A DNA stretch of 16,064 bases from JBHHYU01 sp046757725 (GTDB lineage Bacteria > Desulfobacterota > Binatia > UBA9968), in contig JBHHYU010000069.1 of assembly GCA_046757725.1 (NCBI GenBank), positions 1 to 16,064 on the forward strand, read 5' to 3'. Both the position numbers and the translations under genes were made by a program. This document shows positions 1 through 6,374 of this stretch, piece after piece; positions within the stretch are counted from its first letter, which is position 1, and each line of letters opens with the position of its first letter. The notes beneath the pieces are model-generated. The model ran no database searches, was not told the DNA's origin, and worked only from the letters and a program-made list of their open reading frames with translations.

Positions 1-52
1 GGAATTAACCCGTAGCGATTAAATAGACCCCCCCTTTATTTCCGAGCGGGAA

Positions 53-562
53 CTATTTCCGATTTCTTCGACGTCTCCATCCTTTGAGGGTCAGGACGGG
101 GCAAGGAGCATGACGCACAACCTTCTCGGCCACATTTCCAATAAGCAATCTTTTGATCCCCGTTCGCCCGTGGGTCGCAAGAATAATCAGATCGATCCTC
201 CTAGCTTCGGCAACGTCCAGGATCACCTCGAAAGGGTTCCCATTGTCTATGATATACCTTACTTTTGGAACCGTAGCGGTCCAACCGTGAGAGAATCTTT
301 GAAGCATTATCTTAGAATGTCGTATCGTTGCCTTTAAGACCTCGGAGCGTTTTAACGGCTCATGCTTGTAGACGTCCACCAAGGCAGGATCCGTCTGTGT
401 AATGGAACTCATATAAAGTTCATCGAAAGGGTTATCAATAACGTGCAGGAGATAAAGGGATGCCTTGCAACCCTTTGCCATCTCTGCCGCGAGCCTGAGC
501 CCTTCCAATGAAAAATCGGATAAATCCACCGGACAGAGAATTCTCTTGAATGTTAGCGCCAT
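53..562 (-). CDS. Universal stress protein, UspA family
   Basis: This 169-residue single-domain protein matches the UspA fold throughout. The N-terminus (residues 6-14, KRILCPVDL) gives the first beta strand and the nucleotide-contacting Asp13. The C-terminal part (residues 129-157) holds the ATP-loop region and the typical HAPCPVL strand. UspA proteins are cytoplasmic dimers that often bind ATP and are induced under stress; the exact role here is unknown. The ATP-loop consensus is G-x2-G-x9-G-[ST]. Here it reads ATHG, nine residues, then GN (129-143), so the first Gly is Ala and the final Ser/Thr is Asn. Nucleotide binding may therefore be weakened. The protein ends in an Arg/Lys-rich tail. 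The ATG at 562 is preceded by GGGAGAAT at good spacing. It lies 161 bases downstream of ubiD on the same strand and may be transcribed with it or alone. Confidence 0.93.
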   Translation of the reverse strand: MALTFKRILCPVDLSDFSLEGLRLAAEMAKGCKASLYLLHVIDNPFDELYMSSITQTDPALVDVYKHEPLKRSEVLKATIRHSKIMLQRFSHGWTATVPKVRYIIDNGNPFEVILDVAEARRIDLIILATHGRTGIKRLLIGNVAEKVVRHAPCPVLTLKGWRRRRNRK

Positions 563-723
563 CCGTATTCTCCCGAATTAGGACCTGCTCCTCTCCGACC
601 CAGAAATAACCACCTACCTGAAATCCATGTCGCTGCCTCTTCTATTCACAAGCACCATGGTTGTTGGCGGACGTAGTTTCCTTGCTCAGGGTTGCTTCGT
701 AAAGTTAGGCCCACCTCCGTGCT

Positions 724-2199
724 TCAAGACGAGGCAATCAGCTGTTTCCACTTCGTTTTAAGCTTAGCCCGTAGCTCCATACTCACATCCACCACGGGAG
801 GAAAATTTCCCCTGAGTTTCCGGTTATATGGGATACATGCGTCAATGAGTATACGGTTATTGAAATTTCCTGGAAGGACCATGGGATCACGGCCGGATGA
901 CCATGCCTTCTGGACAACATCTATGTCTGTAACAGGATCGAATCGGGTGCCCATTGCCCAAAGCACTTGGTCTAGGTCGGAGGCCTCGATATCGTCGTCC
1001 ACGACAACGGTCCATTTGCCGTTGTACGCACCTCCCTGACACGAAGAAGCCACATGCAGGACCTGACGCGCATGACCCGGGTAGCGCTGTCGAATTTGAA
1101 CGACCGTAAAACGCGTGGCAGGCGCTCCTTCATGGTTCCAGACACCTCGTATTTCCGGGATGCCACAGGCTTCAAGGGATTTCCAGATTTCCGCCGCACC
1201 CGCGATGCCTTTTAGCAGTCCTGTTTCATCCACAGGTTTATGCTGAGGAGCACACGTAAGAATCGGGTCATTCCGGTAAAGAATAGTTTTGACATTGAGG
1301 TAAGGCCGCGGTACGACGTCATCTGAGTAATACCCCATCCATTCACCAAAAGGGCCTTCCGGCTTGACTTGCCCCGCTACCGCCTCGGCCTCGATGGCGA
1401 TTTCTGCGTCCGCAGGTATCGGAAAACCGGTATACGGGCCGCGGACTACTTCCATTGGCTTCCCTTTTATCGCACCGGCAAATTCTAACTCCGAGATCCC
1501 CTCCGGAAGCGGACTAGAAGAAAGGAGGTATAGAAGAGGATCCTGACCAACCAGTACTACCACTTTCATACTTTCGCCTCGCTCAAAGTACTTATCCCGT
1601 TGGATCCTTCCATGCTTTCCTTCAGTGATCTGGCAACCAATGGTCTTTTCATCGTATACCTGGCAACGGTAGGCACCCAGATTATACCATTCGGAATCCG
1701 GGTCTTTCGTGATTACACAGTCCGCGGTCCCGATATAGCGCGACTTATCACCCTCATGGTGCAGGGGCACTGGAAATCTCAACACGTTCACCGCATTGCC
1801 CTCGAGCACGTTATCCAAAATAGGTCCCTTGTCGACAAACGTGGGCTTCTCGAGTGTTATGGTTTGCATTCGCTCATGATAAGCTTTAACGATATCAACT
1901 TTTCTCTCATAGGTGAGGGGAAGACCAAGGGTGAGAGCGACTCGTTTTATAGAGGAAAGCTGTCCGTACAAGGTTCGGAACCCTTTCGGATACCCTGGAA
2001 CCTCATCGAAAAGAATAGCCGGAGCGCTTCCTTTACTCTTTTCTGTAAGCAGGTGGGTTATGGCGCCCATCTCCTTATCCCAATGGGCACCTTTAATACG
2101 CAACAGCTCATCCATCCCTTCCACCTGATCGATCCAATCCCGCAGGCCGCCATAGGTCACATGTTTTCCCAACGTTTCAACCTTCTCCGCTCGTGCCAT
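724..2199 (-). CDS. UbiD-family prenylated-FMN-dependent (de)carboxylase
   Basis: This protein of about 491 residues is a full-length UbiD-family enzyme. The family catalyses reversible decarboxylation of aromatic or alpha,beta-unsaturated acids using prenylated FMN and a metal ion. Counting from the upstream Met, the visible active-site set is NLGAYR (Asn174, Arg179), His197, an acidic residue near 238, and PEGPFGE with Glu282 and Glu287. These line up with Asn168, Arg173, His191, Glu233, Glu277 and Glu282 of fungal Fdc1, so all cofactor and catalytic positions appear intact. Two ATGs are adjacent (2202 and 2199). The strong AAGGAGG ends too close to the first, so I chose the second, about 5 bases from the SD. 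The substrate cannot be inferred: ubiquinone-pathway UbiD, phenylphosphate carboxylase-like and other aromatic-acid decarboxylases share this layout. No ubiX (prFMN synthase) is in the window, so the cofactor must be made elsewhere. Confidence 0.93.
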   Translation of the reverse strand: MARAEKVETLGKHVTYGGLRDWIDQVEGMDELLRIKGAHWDKEMGAITHLLTEKSKGSAPAILFDEVPGYPKGFRTLYGQLSSIKRVALTLGLPLTYERKVDIVKAYHERMQTITLEKPTFVDKGPILDNVLEGNAVNVLRFPVPLHHEGDKSRYIGTADCVITKDPDSEWYNLGAYRCQVYDEKTIGCQITEGKHGRIQRDKYFERGESMKVVVLVGQDPLLYLLSSSPLPEGISELEFAGAIKGKPMEVVRGPYTGFPIPADAEIAIEAEAVAGQVKPEGPFGEWMGYYSDDVVPRPYLNVKTILYRNDPILTCAPQHKPVDETGLLKGIAGAAEIWKSLEACGIPEIRGVWNHEGAPATRFTVVQIRQRYPGHARQVLHVASSCQGGAYNGKWTVVVDDDIEASDLDQVLWAMGTRFDPVTDIDVVQKAWSSGRDPMVLPGNFNNRILIDACIPYNRKLRGNFPPVVDVSMELRAKLKTKWKQLIASS

Positions 2200-2202
2200 C
2201 AT

Positions 2203-2212
2203 GCCCTCCTTA
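2203..2212 (-). promoter_or_regulatory. Strong ribosome binding site of the UbiD gene
   Basis: On the minus strand AAGGAGGG sits directly before two tandem ATGs. The spacing favours the second ATG (2199) over the first (2202). The TAA stop of the short upstream frame (2210-2212) overlaps the start of this SD. That arrangement is typical of translational coupling if the upstream frame is translated. Confidence 0.7.
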
Positions 2213-2365
2213 AGATTCGAAAGATAACCTCTGTTCCCGCTCGGCCTTAGGGTTGTAACCTCGTATCTTCAGCTCCAAACCATTAATCTCCCCCAAGGTG
2301 GCATCACCTTTGGGGCCAAGGAAACTCTCCGATGTAATGTATCGTACCCTGCTTTCTATTTCCAA
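2210..2365 (-). CDS. Possible small protein or C-terminal gene remnant upstream of UbiD
   Basis: I do not recognise this frame. It has 51 codons if it starts at the TTG at 2365. The frame is open back to a TGA at 2408-2410 but holds no ATG or GTG. The composition is protein-like: about 63% of codons start with a purine, and the product is rich in charged residues. The core of the product reads GEINGLELKIRGYNPK, followed by AERE. It begins just after the stop of the sorbosone-dehydrogenase-like gene (2379) and its own TAA is embedded in the SD of ubiD, as in coupled operon genes. Against a real gene: no good start, an AAGAGA that sits too close to the TTG, and a 26-base hairpin inside the frame. 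It may be an overlooked coupled small gene, or the intact C-terminus of a longer gene cut off when its neighbour arrived. Confidence 0.4.
   Translation of the reverse strand: MEIESRVRYITSESFLGPKGDATLGEINGLELKIRGYNPKAEREQRLSFES
2290..2315 (-). other. Long hairpin between the dehydrogenase-like gene and ubiD
   Basis: An 11-position inverted repeat, CCCCCAAGGTG (2290-2300) against CACCTTTGGGG (2305-2315), has one C-T mismatch and a GCAT loop. It lies 64 bases beyond the stop of the dehydrogenase-like gene and about 90 bases before the UbiD start. No T-tract follows on either strand, so it is not a classical intrinsic terminator. It could be an mRNA stabiliser, a processing site or an attenuator-like element, or a by-product of the coding sequence of the short frame that spans it. 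Confidence 0.55.
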
Positions 2366-2378
2366 TCTCTTTAACAGA

Positions 2379-3479
2379 TTATTGGGTTTGATAACTGATT
2401 CGATAAATCACGCCTCCACGGTCGTCCGAGACCAACAAGGCACCATCGGGCATCACAAGCACATCGACGGGACGTCCCCACGCTTGCCGCCCTTGCAACC
2501 AGCCTTCAGCAAAGGGCTGATATGATACCGCCCGCCCACCAGCAAGCCGTACGTGCATGATCCGATACCCTATGGGAATACTACGATTCCATGAACCATG
2601 TTCCGCGATGAAAATTCCACCCGTATACTCCTTGGGAAACATCTTGCCCATGTAGAACCGCATACCCAATGGCGCCACATGCGGGCCTAGTTTCTTCGCG
2701 GGTGGTACGAATTCCTTACAACTTCGCTTGTCGCCAAAATCTGGATCAGGAATGTCCCCCCCGTGGCAATAAGGATAGCCAAAGTGAAGCCCTCGGTGGG
2801 CGGCATGATTTAACTCGTCCGGAGGAACATCATCCCCGAGCCAGTCACGCCCATTATCGGTAAACCAGAGCTCTTTTGTTCTTGGATCCCAGTCAAATCC
2901 GACCGTATTGCGTATCCCCCGGGCAAATCGTTCCAATCCGACCCCGTCTGCACTCATCCGCATGATCACGCCATAACGGCGGTCATCGGGCTCGCAGATA
3001 TTACAGGGTGCCCCTACGGACACATAGAGCATGCCATCCGGCCCAAAGCGAATAAATCTCCAGCCGTGATGGGTATCCCTGGGAAACTGATCGTTGACTA
3101 CGATCGGAGTTCGCGAGTGATACAGACGAGATTCAATATTGTCTAAACGCAGTATACGATTTACGTCGGCGACATAGAGTGAGCCATTACGGAAGGCAAC
3201 GCCATTGGGCATATTGAGACCTTTTGCAATGGTCACTACCTCGTCCGCTTTACCGTCTCTGTTTCGATCCGTGACTGCATAGACTTTTCCTGCCCTTCGA
3301 GTACCGACAAACAACGTACCCTTGGGACTCAAGGCCATGGACCGTGCATCAACTACATTCCGGGCGTAGATGCGGATGTGAAATCCCGGCGGTAACTTGA
3401 TTTTTTCAAGCGGTAAGGTCTGGCCGCACGCCGGTGAACTAAGAAGAAATAGCAAGATCAGGAACCATCCGCGCGACAT
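2379..3479 (-). CDS. Exported sorbosone/glucose dehydrogenase-like beta-propeller (PQQ-type)
   Basis: The protein has 366 residues from the ATG at 3479. The open frame extends 23 codons further to a GTG, but the Met begins a clean signal peptide (MSRGWFLILLFLLSSPACG), so I use it. The rest matches the GSDH/L-sorbosone dehydrogenase family, six-bladed quinoprotein propellers that oxidise sugars or other alcohols and aldehydes, probably in the periplasm. Visible family marks are MPNGVAF and SLYVADVNRI in an early blade, DTHHGW (His138, the probable catalytic base), GIRN (Arg190) and AEHGSWNR (His294). DRNRDGKAD (about 71-79) resembles an EF-hand calcium loop. Two cysteine pairs could form disulfides after export. 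The substrate is unknown, and many distant members are not proven dehydrogenases. The SD is weak. The gene is transcribed divergently from the CobW-like gene and may be the first gene of a run continuing into ubiD. Confidence 0.85.
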   Translation of the reverse strand: MSRGWFLILLFLLSSPACGQTLPLEKIKLPPGFHIRIYARNVVDARSMALSPKGTLFVGTRRAGKVYAVTDRNRDGKADEVVTIAKGLNMPNGVAFRNGSLYVADVNRILRLDNIESRLYHSRTPIVVNDQFPRDTHHGWRFIRFGPDGMLYVSVGAPCNICEPDDRRYGVIMRMSADGVGLERFARGIRNTVGFDWDPRTKELWFTDNGRDWLGDDVPPDELNHAAHRGLHFGYPYCHGGDIPDPDFGDKRSCKEFVPPAKKLGPHVAPLGMRFYMGKMFPKEYTGGIFIAEHGSWNRSIPIGYRIMHVRLAGGRAVSYQPFAEGWLQGRQAWGRPVDVLVMPDGALLVSDDRGGVIYRISYQTQ

Positions 3480-3755
3480 AGAACTCGTACGTTGTTCGTG
3501 TTCTGATGTTCTTAAATTCCCCGACGCGCTGTGTCTTTGGTGCTCCACAGGTTCCCTACCCGGCGAATCTTCTTTCTTTCGGAATAGAACGCCCTGACCT
3601 CATCCGATCTCCTGGCATTTCAAGGTAGAGTAACACCCACCAGGGCTGTTTTCCACTTCCCCATCGCCGACCGTCCGATAATAAAAACATTCCGTATTGA
3701 CTCTACGTAACCCCATTGCTAACTTTAGCGAATTAAGGATTGGAAACTTCAGAAC
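3480..3755. promoter_or_regulatory. Divergent promoter region
   Basis: This 276-base gap lies between the minus-strand dehydrogenase-like gene and the plus-strand G3E GTPase. For the plus strand, TTGACT (3697-3702) is followed after 17 bases by TAACTT (3720-3725), a fair -35 with a weak -10, inside the most A+T-rich part of the gap. I found no convincing Zur-type or other metal-regulator palindrome. No convincing minus-strand promoter was seen. Confidence 0.35.
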
Positions 3756-5021
3756 ATGGATAGAGACAATGACCGCCGGGTCCCAGTGACCATCCTTACC
3801 GGATTTCTCGGCGCCGGTAAAACGACCCTACTGAATCGTATCCTGACCACCGATCACGGCCAGCGGGTCGCGGTCATCATCAACGAGTTTGGAGATGTCG
3901 GCATCGACCACCATCTTCTCATGGCATCAGAGCAGGAAATCGTACAGATGAACAACGGGTGTATCTGCTGCACCGTCCGGGGTGATCTCCTGCGTACCCT
4001 TTTTCAACTCATCGATGAAAGATCCAGATTCGACACCCTTTTTATTGAAACGACCGGCTTGGCCGATCCTGCGCCAATAGCGCAGACTTTTTTTGTGGAC
4101 GAGTCGATACGTAGGGAGTTCTCCCTCAATCGCATAGTGACCCTCGTGGACGCCAAACACATCTGGCAGCATATTGACAAATCCCCTGAGGCGAAGGAGC
4201 AGGTCGCTTTCGCGGACACCATCCTTTTGAACAAGATCGATTTGGCTACTCCCGAGGAACTTGACTCCCTCGAGAAAAAAGTTCGAAGTCTAAACGGAAT
4301 GGCGGAAATCCTGCGAACACGAAACGCAGAGCATGATATCACTGCCCTTCTTGCCATATCCCCCGGCGAGGTGGAACAGAGGTTTGACTCGGATTCGGAT
4401 CTTGTGAGCGCAAACCACGAGCACTCTCAGGAAATCTCTACGATTTCACTAGTTGAAGCTGGGGAACTCGATGGAACACAAGTCAGCTTCTGGTTCCGTG
4501 ATCTTCTCGCTGAGCTCGGTCCCAATATTCTCCGAATGAAAGGAATTCTCAACTTACGAGGTGACCCCGACCAATTTGTTTTCCAGGGTGTACATATGAT
4601 GTTTGAGGGTCGCCCAGGTCGGAAATGGGGCGACGACGAGCACCGAATTAACCGGCTTGTTTTTATTGGTCGAGATCTTGATAATCTAAGGATTCGTCGA
4701 GGTTTTTATGACTGCATCGCCTCCGAAAATGACTCCGCCTCTACGACTATCGATCCCTTTAACAACAGTAATGGTATCTCACCGTTCACTATCGATCAGA
4801 TCAAGTTCTGGACAAGACAGAATTTAGAGTTTCCCGTCGACGCGCCCATTGTCGTTAAAGAGGTCCCTTGCGTCAAGCCGGCCTGTCCCCCTATCGAAAC
4901 AGCCATTATGGTTTTACTCAAAGGCGAGCCACCCCGACTCTTCAAAATCCAGAAAACCATCAAAGAGATCACCTTCGATCATGTCTACAACTTGATCGAA
5001 AACCCACTTCCCTGCTGTTAG
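3756..5021 (+). CDS. CobW/G3E-family GTPase metallochaperone with extra C-terminal module
   Basis: This 421-residue protein is a G3E P-loop GTPase of the CobW/YjiA/ZNG1 group. These cytoplasmic metallochaperones use GTP hydrolysis to deliver zinc or another transition metal to client proteins. Visible motifs are Walker A GFLGAGKT (16-23), NEFGDVGID (43-51), the metal-binding CICC (69-72), ETTGLADP (98-105) and NKID (159-162). The CobW C-terminal domain spans about 228-322 (GILNLRGDPDQFVFQGVH, then RLVFIGRDLD). The usual His-rich linker is nearly absent, reduced to NHEHSQE. Residues about 340-421 go beyond the normal end: a helix-like segment, PCVKPACPPIETAI (371-384), a short beta-rich stretch and a terminal Cys-Cys. 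That tail could be a second metal site or a client-interaction domain. The SD is poor (GGAAAC, rather distant). The metal and the client are unknown; the nearby Mo operon is separated by decayed DNA and its own probable promoter. Confidence 0.9.
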   Translation: MDRDNDRRVPVTILTGFLGAGKTTLLNRILTTDHGQRVAVIINEFGDVGIDHHLLMASEQEIVQMNNGCICCTVRGDLLRTLFQLIDERSRFDTLFIETTGLADPAPIAQTFFVDESIRREFSLNRIVTLVDAKHIWQHIDKSPEAKEQVAFADTILLNKIDLATPEELDSLEKKVRSLNGMAEILRTRNAEHDITALLAISPGEVEQRFDSDSDLVSANHEHSQEISTISLVEAGELDGTQVSFWFRDLLAELGPNILRMKGILNLRGDPDQFVFQGVHMMFEGRPGRKWGDDEHRINRLVFIGRDLDNLRIRRGFYDCIASENDSASTTIDPFNNSNGISPFTIDQIKFWTRQNLEFPVDAPIVVKEVPCVKPACPPIETAIMVLLKGEPPRLFKIQKTIKEITFDHVYNLIENPLPCC

Positions 5022-5221
5022 CACAACTGAAAAACAGACTTCTAGCGTCATCATCATGACCTAAAGTTAAGTGGAATAAGTATAATGGGTTACCATTGAA
5101 ATCTAGAGTTTATGTTTAGATATCACTTTGTGAGAAAAAAGCAAGGAAAACCGACTTTTACCAGCGGGTGCGGCTGAAGTAAGAAAACTACGACTGTCAA
5201 ATCCCCCGGTTCTTTTTTCGC

Positions 5222-5457
5222 CTAGGGAGCCACCATAATGACAGTATCCAAGTAGTTCTTGTGGTCATCACGACCAACTTTGTAATAAAGGTGCTGCACC
5301 TATACGGAAAACACGGCCTCACGGGCCAATCACGCAATTCTGCCAGCACCGCCATCCCCGCTTCGCTCCCTTCCAACTCATACCTGAAATGGTAGTACAC
5401 CTTGCGCCCCCTGTGTATACCCTGGGCGGTGGGTGTTTTCTTTTCACAAGAACACAT
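5222..5457 (-). pseudogene. Broken coding-like remnant, family not recognised
   Basis: Two minus-strand frames look protein-like end to end but not as one gene. One frame (about 5457 down to 5320) reads GRKVYYHFRYELEG, then SEAGMAVLAELRDW. The other frame (5299 down to the TAG at 5222-5224) reads VQHLYYKVGRDDHKNYLDTV and ends in MVAP, with an in-frame TAG at 5300-5302 just before it. The switch near 5310-5320 would need a frameshift plus loss of the stop to make one protein. No SD precedes the first Met. I cannot name the parent family. It could also be chance open frame. Confidence 0.3.
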
Positions 5458-5463
5458 TCTAAT

Positions 5464-5634
5464 GCATCTTTAGGTGGATGCCAACGAGGTATCTATCAGC
5501 TACCAGAGAGCAACATCTTCCTAGTTGCCAGATACGAATACGTTCGGGAGGTCATCCTGAAACCAAAGATCTTCTCGGCGATTTTTGGAGACATCTCAGA
5601 TTTATTTCTCACTTCTAAGAACATTTTTCGTTAG
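5464..5634 (+). pseudogene. Cytochrome P450 N-terminal fragment
   Basis: The plus-strand frame reads GIYQLPESNIFLVARYEYVR and continues EVILKPKIFSAIFGD. This matches the common bacterial P450 N-terminal pattern in which a substrate-access strand pair (xVYxLP...xxLVxRYDDVRxVL) is followed by the NPxxFSS segment. The frame then loses resemblance and stops at the TAG at 5632-5634. No heme-binding Cys loop, I-helix or ExxR motif follows on either strand, so this is a scrap of a gene of roughly 1.2 kb. An ATG at 5389 opens the frame, but the sequence between it and the match is not P450-like. The short similarity rests on pattern memory. Confidence 0.45.
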
Positions 5635-5642
5635 ATTCCCAG

Positions 5643-5665
5643 TTTTGACTAATACAATGACAAAA
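5643..5665 (+). promoter_or_regulatory. Dyad and possible promoter upstream of the Mo operon
   Basis: TTTTGAC (5643-5649) and GACAAAA (5659-5665) form a 7-base inverted repeat with one mismatch and a 9-base spacer. The spacer contains TACAAT, five of six matches to a -10 box. No good -35 lies 16-18 bases upstream of it. The dyad could be a repressor or activator site over the promoter of the operon starting at 5736. It does not match the FNR consensus (TTGAT-N4-ATCAA). Confidence 0.3.
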
Positions 5666-5735
5666 GAGGCTTAAGAATCAAAAGGGCATGATAATTGCGT
5701 GCTTAGTTTGTGCAAATTTCTCCGGGGAGGGTAAC

Positions 5736-6374
5736 ATGCCACGATGGGGCTTTACTGTTGATCTCGAACGTTGTGTAGGATGCCAGGGTTGTGTGATCGC
5801 CTGCAAGACGGAGAACGGGACGCCCCCCAGCATCCACTGGATGAAGGTCCTGGAGAAAGAAGAGGGCGAGTTCCCCTATGCCAGGCGTACCTTCACACCG
5901 GTTCGATGTAACCACTGTGATAAACCGCCGTGCGTGACCGCCTGCCCGACGGGCGCGATTGTAAAGCGGCCGGACGGGATTGTTGTGGTTGATAAGGACG
6001 TGTGCATCGGTACCATGGCTTGTATGACGGCCTGTCCTTACTATGTACCCTACAGGTGGGATGGGACGAAGGGCTATTTTGAGGCCGGGCTTACGCCCTA
6101 CGAGCAAGAAAAATACTCCCAGTTCAAAAAGGGGAGCGCCCAGAAGTGTCATTTCTGCTACCACCGGATTGACGAAGGGCGTCCTCCAGCCTGTGTGGAG
6201 GCTTGTCCTGCTGACGCACTAAATTACGGCGACCTAAATGACAAGGAGAGCCGGATCAACGCGCTGCTGAGGCAAAAAAAACACTTCAGGCCCCGGGAGG
6301 AGCTGGGCACCAACCCGAGCCTTTTCTATCTGACAGGTAAGGGCGGTGGAACGATCGGTGGAGGACGATCATGA
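5736..6374 (+). CDS. Four-cluster ferredoxin subunit of molybdopterin oxidoreductase (DmsB/PsrB/NrfC type)
   Basis: The 212-residue electron-transfer subunit starts at the ATG at 5736, preceded by GGGGAGGG. An upstream in-frame ATG at 5688 would add 16 atypical residues. Four cysteine groups are present: CVGCQGCVIAC (13-23), CNHCDKPPCVTAC (58-70), CIGTMACMTAC (90-100) and CHFC with CVEAC (138-157). The third group has Thr93 where the second Cys is expected, leaving 15 ligands. This is the position where NarH has Trp and a [3Fe-4S] cluster, so I predict one 3Fe and three 4Fe clusters. The protein would wire the catalytic subunit to the NrfD-like subunit. No signal sequence is visible. It is the first gene of the operon and its stop overlaps the next start (ATGA). 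Confidence 0.93.
   Translation: MPRWGFTVDLERCVGCQGCVIACKTENGTPPSIHWMKVLEKEEGEFPYARRTFTPVRCNHCDKPPCVTACPTGAIVKRPDGIVVVDKDVCIGTMACMTACPYYVPYRWDGTKGYFEAGLTPYEQEKYSQFKKGSAQKCHFCYHRIDEGRPPACVEACPADALNYGDLNDKESRINALLRQKKHFRPREELGTNPSLFYLTGKGGGTIGGGRS

Larger units (their letters stand above)
5022..5735. other. Long non-genic stretch with decayed coding remnants
   Basis: These roughly 714 bases between the G3E GTPase and the Mo operon hold no intact gene I can support. The first 180 bases are A+T-rich and contain a perfect TATAAT (5081-5086) without a matching -35. The middle holds a minus-strand coding-like remnant (about 5222-5457). A P450-like scrap follows on the plus strand (about 5464-5634). 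The last 100 bases hold a dyad and the probable promoter of the downstream operon. The neighbouring genes are intact, so the decay is local. Confidence 0.6.

Noticed and set aside
1..52. Terminator of the universal stress protein gene
   Set aside because: There is only a 4-base stem (TTCC/GGAA) and no T-tract before the window edge.
1600..2250. 216-codon plus-strand open frame opposite the UbiD gene
   Set aside because: It is antisense to a clear UbiD protein, has no SD, and its translation shows no domain-like pattern.
5081..5086. Perfect TATAAT after the G3E GTPase gene as a promoter
   Set aside because: There is no -35 at proper spacing, no extended -10, and no intact gene follows.
5688..5735. 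Sixteen-residue extension of the ferredoxin subunit with two extra cysteines
   Set aside because: The ATG at 5736 has a much better SD and gives the family-typical start; the extension is not signal-like or ligand-like.
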